Shown here in pieces: positions 18,250 through 29,747 of a stretch of 64,000 bases of DNA. Position 1 is the stretch's first letter. The number at the start of each line of letters is the position of its first letter. This DNA is from Catonia carolina. Its lineage: Eukaryota > Arthropoda > Insecta > Hemiptera > Achilidae. The notes under the pieces were generated by a model. The model saw nothing but the letters and a program-made list of their open reading frames with translations. It was not told the DNA's origin and ran no database searches. The position numbers and the translations under genes were made by a program. The stretch lies in assembly GCA_035578175.1 (NCBI GenBank), contig JAQMRL010000042.1, positions 1-64,000 of the forward strand. The letters run 5' to 3'.

Positions 18250-21200
18250 CTGAATTTGAACCTACGCCTCTTCTAATTCCCTCGACGATTAACAGAAAAA
18301 GTTTAAAAATTTCCAAAAAAAGGACATGGACTATAGTCTTGCTATTTTCAGTAAATGGGTGAATAATTGAATTTCATGCTATTGTCTGTATTAGGGCTCA
18401 GGGTGCTGTTCCATGGCTGGATTCGTAATCTACGCCTCTTAAAGCATCAGAATCAAAGATTAACAGAAAAAGTTTAAAAATTTCCAAAAAAAGGACATGG
18501 ACTAGTCTTGCTATTTTCAGTAAATGGGTGAAATATTGAATTTCATGCTATTGTCTGTATTAGGGCTCAGGGTGCTTTTCCATGGCTGGATTCGTAATCT
18601 ACGCCTCTTAAAGCATCAGAATCAAAGATTAACAGGAAAAGTTTAAAAGTTTCCAAAAAAAGGACATGGACTATATGCTATTTTCAGTAAATGGGTGAAA
18701 TATTGAATTTCATGCTATTATCTGTATTAGGGCTCAGGGTGCTTTTCCATGGCTGGATTCGTAATCTACGCCTTTTAAGGCATCAGAATCAAAGATTAAC
18801 AGAAAAAGTTTAAAAATTTCCAAAAAAAGGACATGGACTATAGTCTTGCTATTTTCAGTAAATGGGTGAAATATTGAATTTCATGCTATTGTCTGTATTA
18901 GGGCTCAGGGTGCTGTTCCATGGCTGGATTCGTAATCTACGCCTTTTAAGGCATCAGAATCAACGATTAACAGAAAAAGTTTAAAAATTTCCAAAAAAAG
19001 GACATGGACTATATAGTCTTGCTATTTTCAGTAAATGGGTGAAATATTGAATTTCATGCTATTGTCTGTATTAGGGCTCAGGGAGCTGTTGCATGGCTGG
19101 ATACGTAATCTACGCCTCTTAAAGCATCAGAATCAAAGATTAACAGAAAAAGTTTAAAAATTTCCAAAAAAAGGACATGGGCTATAGTCTTGCTATTTTC
19201 AGTAAATGGGTGAAATATTGAATTTCATGCTATTGTCTGTATTACAGCTCAGGGTGCTTTTCCATGGCTGGATTCGTAATCTACGTCTCTTAAAGCATCA
19301 GAATCAAAGATTAACAGAAAAAGTTTAAAAATTTCCAAAAAAAGGACATGGACTATAGTCTTGCTATTTTCAGTAAATGGGTGAAATATTGAATTTCATG
19401 CTATTGTCTGTATTAGGGCTCAGGGTGCTTTTCCATGGCTGGATTCGTAATCTACGCCTCTTAAAGCATCAGAATCAAAGATTAACAGAAAAAGTTTAAA
19501 AATTTCCAAAAAAAGGACATGGACTATAGTCTTGCTATTTTTTCAGTAAATTTGGTAAAATAATGAATTCCATGTTATTGTCTTTATTAGGGCTCAGGGT
19601 GCTTTTCCATGGCTGGATTCATAATCTACGCCTCTTAAAGCATCAGAATCGATGATTAACATAAAAAGTTTAAAAATTTTCAAAAAAAAGGACATGGACT
19701 ACAGTCTTGCTATTTATAGTAAATTTGGTAAAATAATGAATTCCATGTTATTGTCTTTATTAGGGCTCAGGGTGCTTTTCCATGGCTGGATTTGTAATCT
19801 ACGCCTCTTAAAGCATCAGAATCAAAGATTAACAGAAAAAGTTTAAAAATTTCCAAAAAAAGGACATGGACTAGAGTCTTCCTATTTTCAGTAAATTTGG
19901 TAAAATAATGAATTCCATGTTATTGTCTTTATTAGGGCTCAGGGTGCTTTTCTATGGCTGGATTCGTAATCTACGCCTCTTAAAGCATCACAATCAAAGA
20001 TTAACAGAAAAAGTTTAAAAATTTCCAAAAAAAGGACATGGACTATAGTCTTGCTATTTTCAGTAAATGGGTGAAATATTGAATTTCATGCTATTGTCTG
20101 TATTAGGGCTCAGGGTGCTGTTCCATGGCTGGATTCGTAATCTACGCCTTTTAAGGCATCAGAATCAACGATTAACAGAAAAAGTTTAAAAATTTCCAAA
20201 AAAAGGACATGGACTATATAGTCTTGCTATTTTCAGTAAATGGGTGAAATATTGAATTTCATGCTATTGTCTGTATTAGGGCTCAGGGAGCTGTTGCATG
20301 GCTGGATACGTAATCTACGCCTCTTAAAGCATCAGAATCAAAGATTAACAGAAAAAGTTTAAAAATTTCCAAAAAAAGGACATGGACTATAGTCTTGCTA
20401 TTTTCAGTAAATAGGTGAAATATTGAATTTCATGCTAATGTCTGTATTAGGGCTCAGGGTGCTTTTCCATGGCTGGATTCGTAATCTACGCCTCTTAAAG
20501 CATCAGAATCAAAGATTAACAGAAAAAGTTTAAAAATTTCCAAAAAAAGGACATGGACTATAGTCTTGCTATTTTCAGTAAATGGGTGAAATATTGAATT
20601 TCATGCTATTGTCTGTATTAGAGCTCAGGGTGCTTTTCCATGGCTGGATTCGTAATCTACGCCTCTTAAAGCATCAGAATCAAAGATTAACAGAAAAAGT
20701 TTAAAAATTTCCAAAAAAAGGACATGGACTATAGTCTTGCTATTTTCAGTAAATGGGTGAAATATTGAATTTCATGCTATTGTCTGTATTAGGGCTCAGG
20801 GTGCTTTTCCATGGCTGGATTCGTAATCTACGCCTCTTAAAGCATCAGAATCAAAGATTAACAGAAAAAGTTTAAAAATTTCCAAAAAAAGGACATGGAC
20901 TATAGTCTTGCTATTTTTTCAGTAAATTTGGTAAAATAATGAAGTTCATGCTATTATCTGTATTAGGGCTCAGGGTGCTTTTCCATGGCTGGATTCGTAA
21001 TCTACGCCTTTTAAGGCATCAGAATCAAAGAATAACAGAAAAAGTTTAAAAATTTCCAAAAAAAGGACATGGACTATAGTCTTGCTATTTTCAGTAAATG
21101 GGTGAAATATTGAATTTCATGCTATTGTCTGTATTAGGGCTCAGGGTGCTGTTCCATGGCTGGATTCGTAATCTACGCCTCTTAAAGCATCAGAATCAAA

Positions 21201-24200
21201 GATTAACAGAAAAAGTTTAAAAATTTCCAAAAAAGGACATGGACTATAGTCTTGCTATTTTCAGTAAATGGGTGAAATATTGAATTTCATGCTAATGTCT
21301 GTATTAGGGCTCAGGGTGCTTTTCCATGGCTGGATTCGTAATCTACGCCTCTTAAAGCACCAGAATCAAAGATTAACAGGAAAAGTTTAAAAGTTTCCAA
21401 AAAAGGACATGGACTATATGCTATTTTCAGTAAATGGGTGAAACATTGAATTTCATGCTATTATCTGTATTAGGGCTCAGGGTGCTTTTCCATGGCTGGA
21501 TTCGTAATCTACGCCTTTTAAGGCATCAGAATCAAAGATTAACAGAAAAAGTTAAAAAATTTCCAAAAAAAGGACATGGACTATAGTCTTGCTATTTTCA
21601 GTAAATGGGTGAAATATTGAATTTCATGCTATTGTCTGTATTAGGGCTCAGGGTGCTGTTCCATGGCTGGATTCGTAATCTACGCCTTTTAAGGCATCAG
21701 AATCAACGATTAACAGAAAAAGTTTAAAAATTTCCAAAAAAAGGACATGGACTATATAGTCTTGCTATTTTCAGTAAATGGGTGAAATATTGAATTTAAT
21801 GCTATTGTCTGTATTAGGGCTCAGGGAGCTGTTGCATGGCTGGATACGTAATCTACGCCTCTTAAAGCATCAGAATCAAAGATTAACAGAAAAAGTTTAA
21901 AAATTTCCAAAAAAATGACATGGACTATAGTCTTGCTATTTTCAGTAAATGGGTGAAATATTGAATTTCATGCTAATGTCTGTATTAGGGCTCAGGGTGC
22001 TTTTCCATGGCTGGATTCGTAATCTACGCCTCTTAAAGCATCAGAATCAAAGATTAACAGAAAAAGTTTAAAAATTTCCAAAAAAAGGACATGGACTATA
22101 GTCTTGCTATTTTTTCAGTAAATTTGGTAAAATAATGAAGTTCATGCTATTATCTGTATTAGGGCTCAGGGTGCTTTTCCATGGCTGGATTCGTAATCTA
22201 CGCCTTTTAAGGCATCAGAATCAAAGAATAACAGAAAAAGTTTAAAAATTTCCAAAAAAAGGACATGGACTATAGTCTTGCTATTTTCAGTAAATGGGTG
22301 AAATATTGAATTTCATGCTATTGTCTGTATTAGGGCTCAGGGTGCTTTTCCATGGCTAGATTCGTAATCTACGCCTCTTAAAGCATCAGAATCAAAGATT
22401 AACAGAAAAAGTTTAAAAATTTCCAAAAAAAGGACATGGACTATAGTCTTGCTATTTTTTCAGTAAATTTGGTAAAATAATGAATTCCATGTTATTGTCT
22501 TTATTAGGGCTCAGGGTGCTTTTCCATGGCTGGATTCATAATCTACGCCTCTTAAAGCATCAGAATCGATGATTAACATAAAAAGTTTAAAAATTTTCAA
22601 AAAAAAGGACATGGACTACAGTCTTGCTATTTATAGTAAATTTGGTAAAATAATGAATTCCATGTTATTGTCTTTATTAGGGCTCAGGGTGCTTTTCCAT
22701 GGCTGGATTCGTAATCTACGCCTCTTAAAGCATCAGAATCAAAGATTAACAGAAAAAGTTTAAAAATTTCCAAAAAAAGGACATGGACTAGAGTCTTCCT
22801 ATTTTCAGTAAATTTGGTAAAATAATGAATTCCATGTTATTGTCTTTATTAGGGCTCAGGGTGCTTTTCTATGGCTGGATACGTAATCTACGCCTCTTAA
22901 AGCATCACAATCAAAGATTAACAGAAAAAGTTTAAAAATTTCCAAAAAAAGGACATGGACTATATAGTCTTGCTATTTTCAGTAAATGGGTGAAATATTG
23001 AATTTCATGCTATTGTCTGTATTAGGGCTCAGGGTGCTGTTCCATGGCTGGATTCGTAATCTACGCCTCTTAAAGCATCAGAATCAAAGATTAACACAAA
23101 AAGTTTAAAAATTTCCAAAAAAAGGACATGGACTATAGTCTTGCTATTTTCAGTAAATGGGTGAAATATTGAATTTCATGCTATTGTCTGTATTAGGGCT
23201 CAGGGTGCTTTTCCCTGGCTGGGTCGTAATCTACGCCTCTTAAAGCATCAGAATCAAGGATGAACAGAAAAAGTTTAAAAGTTTCCAAAAAAAGGACATG
23301 GACTATAGTCTTGCTATTTTCAGTAAATGGGTGAAATATTGAATTTCATGCTATTGTCTGTATTAGAGCTCAGGGTGCTGTTCCATGGCTGGATTCGTAA
23401 TCTACGCCTTTTAAGGCATCAGAAACAACGATTAACAGAAAAAGTTTAAAAATTTCCAAAAAAAGGACATGGACTATAGTCTTGCTATTTTCAGTAAATG
23501 GGTAAAATATTGAATTTCATGCTAATGTCTGTATTAGGGCTCAGGGTGCTTTTCCATGGCTGGATTCGTAATCTACGCCTCTTAAAGCATCAGAATCAAA
23601 GATTAACAGAAAAAGTTTAAAAATTTCCAAAAAAAGGACATGGACTATAGTCTTGCTATTTTCAGTAAATGGGTGAATTATTGAATTTCATGCTATTGTC
23701 TGTATTAGGGCTCAGGGTGCTGTTCCATGGCTGGCTTCGTAATCTACGCCTCTTAAAGCATCAGAATCAAAGATTAACACAAAAAGTTTAAAAATTTCCA
23801 AAAAAAGGACATGGACTATAGTCTTGCTATTTTCAGTAAATAGGTGAAATATTGAATTTCATGCTATTGTCTGTATTAGGGCTCAGGGTGCTGTTCCATG
23901 GCTGGATTCGTAATCTACGCCTTTTAAGGCATCAGAATCAACGATTAACAGAAAAAGTTTAAAAATTTCCAAAAAAAGGACATGGACTATATAGTCTTGC
24001 TATTTTCAGTAAATGGGTGAAATATTGAATTTCATGCTATTGTCTGTATTAGGGCTCAGGGAGCTGTTGCATGGCTGGATACGTAATCTACGCCTCTTAA
24101 AGCATCAGAATCAAAGATTAACAGAAAAAGTTTAAAAATTTCCAAAAAAAGGACATGGACTATAGTCTTGCTATTTTTTCAGTTAATTTGGTAAAATAAT

Positions 24201-25442
24201 GAATTCCATGTTATTGTCTTTATTAGGGCTCAGGGTGCTTTTCCATGGCTGGATTCATAATCTACGCCTCTTAAAGCATCAGAATCGATGATTAACATAA
24301 AAAGTTTAAAAATTTTCAAAAAAAAGGACATGGACTACAGTCTTGCTATTTATAGTAAATTTGGTAAAATAATGAATTCCATGTTATTGTCTTTATTAGG
24401 GCTCAGGGTGCTTTTCCATGGCTGGATTCGTAATCTACGCCTCTTAAAGCATCAGAATCAAAGATTAACAGAAAAAGTTTAAAAATTTCCAAAAAAAGGA
24501 CATGGACTAGAGTCTTCCTATTTTCAGTAAATTTGGTAAAATAATGAATTCCATGTTATTGTCTTTATTAGGGCTCAGGGTGCTTTTCTATGGCTGGATT
24601 CGTAATCTACGCCTCTTAAAGCATCACAATCAAAGATTAACAGAAAAAGTTTAAAAATTTCCAAAAAAAGGACATGGACTATAGTCTTGCTATTTTCAGT
24701 AAATGGGTGAAATATTGAATTTCATGCTATTGTCTGTATTAGGGCTCAGGGTGCTGTTCCATGGCTGGATTCGTAATCTACGCCTTTTAAGGCATCAGAA
24801 TCAAAGATTAACAGAAAAAGTTTAAAAATTTCCAAAAAAAGGACATGGACTATAGTCTTGCTATTTTCAGTAAATGGGTGAATTATTGAATTTCATGCTA
24901 TTGTCTGTATTAGGGCTCAGGGTGCTGTTCCATGGCTGGATTCGTAATCTACGCCTCTTAAAGCATCAGAATCAAAGATTAACAGAAAAAGTTTAAAAAT
25001 TTCCAAAAAAAGGACATGGACTATAGTCTTGCTATTTTCAGTAAATGGGTGAAATATTGAATTTCATGCTATTGTCTGTATTAGGGCTTAGGGTGCTGTT
25101 CCATGGCTGGATTCGTAATCTACGCCTCTTAAAGCATCAGAATCAAAGATTAACAGGAAAAGTTTAAAAATTTCCAAAAAAGGACATGGACTATATGCTA
25201 TTTTCAGTAAATGGGTGAAATATTGAATTTCATGCTATTATCTGTATTAGGGCTCAGGGTGCTTTTCCATGGCTGGATTCGTAATCTACGCCTTTTAAGG
25301 GATCAGAATCAAAGATTAACAGAAAAAGTTTAAAAATTTCCAAAAAAAGGACATGGACTATAGTCTTGCGATTTTCAGTAAATGGGTGAAATATTGAATT
25401 TCATGCTATTGTCTGTATTAGGGCTCAGGGTGCTTTTCCATG
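18250..25442 (+). repeat. ~171-bp satellite array, about 42 monomers
   Basis: Head-to-tail monomers of 167-173 bp. Each holds GGGCTCAGGGTGCTTTTCCA, TGGCTGGATTCGTAATCTAC and CCAAAAAAAGGACATGG. Successive copies of GGCTGGATTCG fall at 18415, 18584, 18751, 18922, 19266 and 19437. Several variants recur as blocks (higher-order structure), for example a run with AATAATGAATTCCATG at 19652, 22569 and 24288. The array is cut by the contig end and is likely longer in the genome. Short identical open frames in it are by-products of repetition. Confidence 0.96.
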
Positions 25443-25443
25443 A

Positions 25444-25459
25444 CGCACTCTGATATGTG
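25444..25459 (-). other. PacBio barcode remnant at contig end
   Basis: CGCACTCTGATATGTG is the exact inverse of bases 1-16 and follows the satellite text TTTTCCATG plus one A (the overhang base). It directly abuts the N run. Confidence 0.88.
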
Positions 25460-25559
25460 NNNNNNNNNNNNNNNNNNNNNNNNNNNNNNNNNNNNNNNNN
25501 NNNNNNNNNNNNNNNNNNNNNNNNNNNNNNNNNNNNNNNNNNNNNNNNNNNNNNNNNNN
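25460..25559. other. Assembly gap of 100 N
   Basis: Exactly 100 N, a customary placeholder for a gap of unknown size. The sequence on the right is not satellite. Confidence 0.99.
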
Positions 25560-25609
25560 CCTCGCGTGGAGTACTCTTACAGTATATTGACTATAGATGA
25601 ACGTTGAAA

Positions 25610-25830
25610 TTGAAAGGGTCCGGTAGTGGATCTAACTTAAGTTCAAGTTTGTACAATATTCCGTTCTTGAGATATTCTGTTCACTCTCACACACACGCAT
25701 GTGCACGCACACAACAAACACCAATCGCTAAAAACATCTTTTTGGCATTCAGGGGGTCTGAAAACTTGTTGCGGTTAAAACTCGATTTTGAAAAATCGAC
25801 ATGAAAACAATACTTTCCTTCCTATTCATC
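25610..25830 (-). mobile_element. CA-core repeat fragment
   Basis: Contains the TCCGGTAGTGG...TTGAGATATTCTG segment, a degraded CA tract and the CGACATGAAAACAATACTTT terminus. Confidence 0.75.
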
Positions 25831-25944
25831 ATTTCCCATCGCTACAATGAATCACTAGACAGTGATTTAGATCACCCTGTTATAAAACATTATATCAACA
25901 GTTTTCAAACAATACAGATTTAGGCTGAATAAAAACAAACAATG

Positions 25945-26140
25945 CCGGCCGCATTGGTGCAGTTGGTAACGTGCTCGCCTCTCATCATACGGTCCTGGGT
26001 TCGAATCCCACTCAGGCATGGCATATTTTCATACGTTACAAAAAATTGTTTCATCCTCCATTGTACAATATAGTTACACCCAAACGTCATCGCTAATGAC
26101 CGTTGTAGTTGATGCGACGTTAAATAAATGATTTAAAAAA
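25945..26140 (+). mobile_element. SINE family 2 subtype B
   Basis: Head GGCCGCATTGGTGCAGTTGG, B box GGTTCGAATCC, subtype-B tail with GTTGATGCGACGTTAAATAA and poly-A. Confidence 0.85.
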
Positions 26141-26455
26141 AAAACAAAGATCAGAAAACTTTAAAACTGTTAAAAAAAATGGCACGACTTACAATTTCTG
26201 TATCGAAAACTTCCGTTTTTATTTCCGATTCAAACTGTTCAACTTCCATGATAACTTATAATAAAATTTATCCAAATTTTTCAGTTCATCAACTTCTGAA
26301 AGCATAAAAATTACAAGATATTTAAATATTTCGCTAAATGTAATAATATAAATTAATAAACATGCTTGTATTAAAAGAACTTAAATACAGTAGCCACTAC
26401 TTAAGAGTGATCACAGTTAATATTATCATGCGGTTATTATTGTTTCATTTAAATA
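26141..26455. other. A+T-rich DNA, nothing recognised
   Basis: No gene or repeat terminus seen. Confidence 0.35.
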
Positions 26456-26725
26456 CCCACCGGATTGGTCTAGAGGTAAAGTCGTCGCCAACAGCTGATT
26501 TTTGGAGACGAAGGTTCCTGGTTCAAATCGTAGTAAAGGTATGTCACCGCCACCCCTTCTAATTAGTCATTTACTGTGTTGCCGGCCTTGAATACTTCTT
26601 CCAGCCTTTGTCGACACGATGGGCTCTTTAGCAGCGCTTGACAAACCTTTCGGCTGTGCACCACAAAGGCCTTTGTCATCAAGGCCAAGCCAGTAGCCGC
26701 TCTCTACCACAGCGCTCCCAGCAGC

Positions 26726-26733
26726 TATATAAA
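26726..26733 (+). promoter_or_regulatory. TATA box of LTR-like element
   Basis: TATATAAA within GCAGCTATATAAAGAGCGCT, preceded by CCACAGCGCTCCCAGC. The start of transcription would fall about 30 bp downstream, near CTGAGC. Confidence 0.6.
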
Positions 26734-27058
26734 GAGCGCTGCACTGAGCTGAAATTCAATTCCAATCAAGACACCGAGGGATTCATTTCCACCAGACAAC
26801 AGATGAGACGTCCACCACAGCACACGGCTGCCAGACTCCAGCGAGAACTAATCGACGACCCCGCAAGAGAGAAGATGATGCTTCTGCTTGCCGACCCGTC
26901 ACCGTAAGCCATCGACCAGACCGTCATCACCCGCTGAAGCGAGTGATGCCCACACCGACCATCGACGCACTACCGCGAGGGAAGAAGATGACGTCTCTGC
27001 TGGACGACGACACGCCGTGTTGCCCAGCTTCTTGTCGCTGCCACGCGCTGCCTACGCC

Positions 27059-27134
27059 GGTCTCCTTCGAGACCAGCACAACAGTCCTTCTTAGGACCAA
27101 TTTAATAAGGTTTTAACCGGCCCTTCTCAGGGCC
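27059..27134 (+). promoter_or_regulatory. Stem-loop cluster, first unit
   Basis: In order: hairpin GGTCTCCTTCGAGACC (27059-27074), a decayed stem-loop at 27083-27098 (GTCCTTCTTAGGAC), and histone-type GGCCCTTCTCAGGGCC (27119-27134). The unit is repeated at 27180-27257. Confidence 0.7.
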
Positions 27135-27179
27135 ATCAGCCTGAGCCACGGCTTGCATCGCAGCCACGCACTGCTTACA

Positions 27180-27257
27180 CCGGTCTCCTTCGAGACCGGC
27201 ACAACGGTCCTTCTCAGGACCAATTCATTAAGGTTTACATCGGCCCTTTTCAGGGCC
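27180..27257 (+). promoter_or_regulatory. Stem-loop cluster, second unit
   Basis: In order: CCGGTCTCCTTCGAGACCGG (27180-27199), GGTCCTTCTCAGGACC (27206-27221) and GGCCCTTTTCAGGGCC (27242-27257), each a perfect hairpin. About 90% like the first unit, so a tandem duplication of about 120 bp. Confidence 0.75.
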
Positions 27258-27304
27258 ATCAAACACCTCTGTCCACCTCGGCGTACACACACACACACAT
27301 AAAT

Positions 27305-27320
27305 GGCCCTTTTCAGGGCC
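27305..27320 (+). promoter_or_regulatory. Canonical histone-type 3' stem-loop
   Basis: GGCCCTTTTCAGGGCC followed by ACCCA, the classic stem, TTTC loop and cleavage-side context of replication-dependent histone mRNAs. Confidence 0.8.
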
Positions 27321-27639
27321 ACCCAACAGATAAGGTTACCCACTTAATATCGCCATCCGGTGACAGGTAGTTACTTTTATATGGATTTGAATGCTAGACA
27401 GTGGTAGGTTACCGGTGTACTTTGATGGTTGGGGTTCAATTAACCATACTCTCTCAGGAATGGTCGACCTGAGTCTGTACAAGACTACACTTCATTTACA
27501 CGTCATACACTTCATCCTCATCTGATTGGGTCATCTCATTGCTTATTGTTCTCAATTGAACAGATTGCAACGTACACATAAAAGGAATAAAAATTTTTAA
27601 AAATAAAACAAAAAGTTTAAATACAGACACGAATCGTAT

Positions 27640-28209
27640 AAATGCAATGTACTGGTAACGCAATATAAGTTGACGATCGTCAGCGAGAGTAAGACTGGAC
27701 TATGCAGGGGGGGGGGTGGAAGTGCTACTATATGTGCTTTTCTAAAAACATCATAGTGACAGCTCTAACCATCACATCATGTTGTAGTTTTACTCTTACA
27801 CTGATTTATGTATTAAGTTTACAACTATATCGTTTTATAACATCCCATTGTATTATTTATTGATTCTTGATAAAAATCCTAAATAATAAACATTCATTTT
27901 AAATAAGCCATAATACTAGGCCTAAGCTATATTTAGTATCCTTTTTGGTCATCACCAGTAAACTGAATTACTCCACTCTGACATTTGTAGTGATAGAATA
28001 GTTAGCCCGTGAGTTCTGTCGATGCGAGCTTATTATCAAGAGTAATACTAGTTTTACAGTAATTTCAAAATGTTATTGTACTTTTAGGGTTTTCATATTT
28101 CATTACTTTTCAGTAAAGTTATGTTAAATTGCAATTGAATTTTAAACAATTCACTCTCTTTAAATGATTACTTTACTCCTTAGTTATTTAGTGTTAGGGG
28201 TGATGAAGT
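27640..28209 (-). repeat. Paralogue of the mariner-6843 flank, then A+T-rich DNA
   Basis: 27640-27800 on the minus strand matches the DNA on both sides of 6843-7728 without the insert (AAAGCACATATAGTAGCAC). From about 28134 a second repeat begins which reappears at 63547-63660. Confidence 0.8.
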
Positions 28210-28336
28210 GAATTGTATTCAAAAATAAATCTTTATAATGCATCCTACAGTTTGAAATTATTTCTATTTCATATAATGAATTAATATAATAATTTCACTA
28301 ACCTTCTTTTTAAACTGCGTCACCTTTATTGTAATT

Positions 28337-28380
28337 TCTACTTACACGTGTTTCGGTGGATCCACCATCATCAGAGTAAA
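28337..28380 (-). ncRNA. Hammerhead ribozyme, dimer left arm
   Basis: Same core as 2177-2220 on the minus strand; stem I TTTACT with AGTAGA (one G-T wobble). Confidence 0.9.
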
Positions 28381-28469
28381 TGAAACAGTTTTATACAAGT
28401 GACTGAAGATGTACCATCTTCTGTAAATTTTAAAGAAATGTGAAAAATTTTTTTAGTTTCAATTTTTCA

Positions 28470-28513
28470 TTTACTCTGATGATGGTGGATCCACCGAAAC
28501 ACGTGTAAGTAGA
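28470..28513 (+). ncRNA. Hammerhead ribozyme, dimer right arm
   Basis: TTTACT, CTGATGA, GGTGGATCCACC, GAAA, CACGTG, TA, AGTAGA in order. Confidence 0.9.
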
Positions 28514-28589
28514 AATTAAAATAAAGGTGACGCAGTTTAAAAAGAAGGTTAGTGAAATTATTATATTAATTCATTATATGAATTGTATT

Positions 28590-28945
28590 AGTTAAGTGTT
28601 TGTGGTGTTTGTTAGATGTGTTATGCTTTCGGGTTGGCCGATGTAAGTAGGATAGATAGTATACTGTCCTCCCACCGCATGATTGGCGGCGCAATCGTCA
28701 ACTTATAGCATGCGGTAACAGTATATAATTTGTTCATACGACTACTGCACAGTTCATTTTTATTTTTTTCTCATTTGTTTTGTGAAGTTTTGTGTCACTT
28801 GAAGTATCAAAGTGTAGCAATTTGTCTGAATCTCAAAAGAAACAAACATTCTTTAAAGTCTTAAAGAAAAAAAATTCAACATTTTAGATTGATACAGTAA
28901 ATTACCAAAAATAAGTCAAAGAAATGCTGCTTCTAAACCTCTATA
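28590..28945. other. Repeat flank and A+T-rich DNA
   Basis: 28588-28690 on this strand matches the inverse of 63541-63605. The remainder shows no gene. Confidence 0.5.
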
Positions 28946-29736
28946 TTTGTTGTTTTTTAGGTCAACAGCCGAAAGGCTGGTTTGAACCTCTAGAGGTTTT
29001 ACTCAGTAAAACAAGGAGTGAGGTGGTTTACCATTGCCACAACTCACTCAGTGGAAAAGTACGCTTATCAGCATACCGGGCCCTCTGAAAAGCACATATT
29101 TTCCACTCTGCAAATAACACCTTCACTTCATTCACCACAGGGTCTGGCTGTATAATGAAATTCATTACTTTCAGAGGAGATAACTCTGATTAGTGTCTTT
29201 TGCACCTCTACCTCTTCCGTTCTTAAATGATTCAGTCATTTAATTGGCTGACCATGTGATAAGAAACAGAACTATTTATTTTAGCCCTGCAATGAACAGA
29301 TTGAGTGTAAATAATTTGACACTCCACCTGTCCATCATGGGCTGCCCATAACAGACAGGTGGAGTGTCAAATTATTTACACTCAATCTGTTCGTTGCAGG
29401 GCTAAAATAAATAGTTCTGTTTCTTATCACATGGTCAGTCAATTAAATGACTGAATCATTTAAGAGCAGAAGAGGTAGAGGTGTAAAAGACACTAATCAG
29501 AGTTATCTTCTCTGAAAGTAATGAATTTCATTGTACAGCCAGACCCTGTGGTGAATGAAGTGAAGGTGTCATTTACAGAGTGGAAAATATGTTCTTTTCA
29601 GAGGGCCCGACATGCTGATAAGCGTACCTTTCCACTCAGTGAGGAAGGCAATGGTAAACCACCTCACTCCTCGTTTTACTTAGTAAAACCTCTAGAGGTT
29701 CAAACCAGCCTTTCGGCTGTTGACCTAAAAAACAAC
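28946..29736. mobile_element. SINE-like family 3, inverted head-to-head dimer
   Basis: The left arm (minus, to about 29341) and right arm (plus) join at GGGC/TGCCC. One pair of direct repeats AAACCTCTATA (28935-28945, 29737-29747) flanks the whole 791 bp. Each arm ends outward in the (AAC)n-type tail. Confidence 0.9.
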
Positions 29737-29747
29737 AAACCTCTATA

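Larger units (their letters stand above)
26542..27365 (+). mobile_element. Solo-LTR-like element with histone stem-loops
   Basis: Begins TGTCACCGCC and ends CATCCGGTGACA, with 4-bp duplication GGTA (26538-26541, 27366-27369). The TG...CA ends, TATA box in the middle and length fit a solo LTR. A second copy (40717-41380, minus) has its own 4-bp duplication. The 3' part holds four or five histone-type stem-loops, the last 45 bp before the end, and I find no AATAAA. A DNA transposon with 8-bp termini is the alternative reading. Confidence 0.75.
26456..27590 (+). mobile_element. SINE family 1 split by an LTR-like insert
   Basis: The head (26456-26541) and body (27366-27590) match the continuous copy at 43292-43633. 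The 824-bp insert lies exactly between, with the four bases GGTA duplicated. Confidence 0.9.
28220..28583. mobile_element. Head-to-head Penelope 3'-end dimer
   Basis: Two inverted copies of the Penelope 3' region (about 28220-28383 minus, 28384-28583 plus) flanked by GAATTGTATT (28210-28219, 28580-28589). The uninterrupted target survives at about 63585 (minus). The + arm carries the last 200 bp of the element; the - arm carries the post-repeat tail. The flanking repeat continues to 28720. Confidence 0.9.

Noticed and set aside
19652..24482. Three identical 64-codon open frames in the satellite
   Set aside because: They are the same monomer variants repeated; no coding bias and the frame is broken in neighbouring monomers.
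18250..25442. CRISPR-like regular repeats
   Set aside because: Monomers are contiguous with no unique spacers and the genome is eukaryotic.
26638..27094. Arg/His-rich frames in the LTR-like element, possibly a histone
   Set aside because: No histone-fold sequence can be read in any frame; only the 3' stem-loops resemble histone genes.
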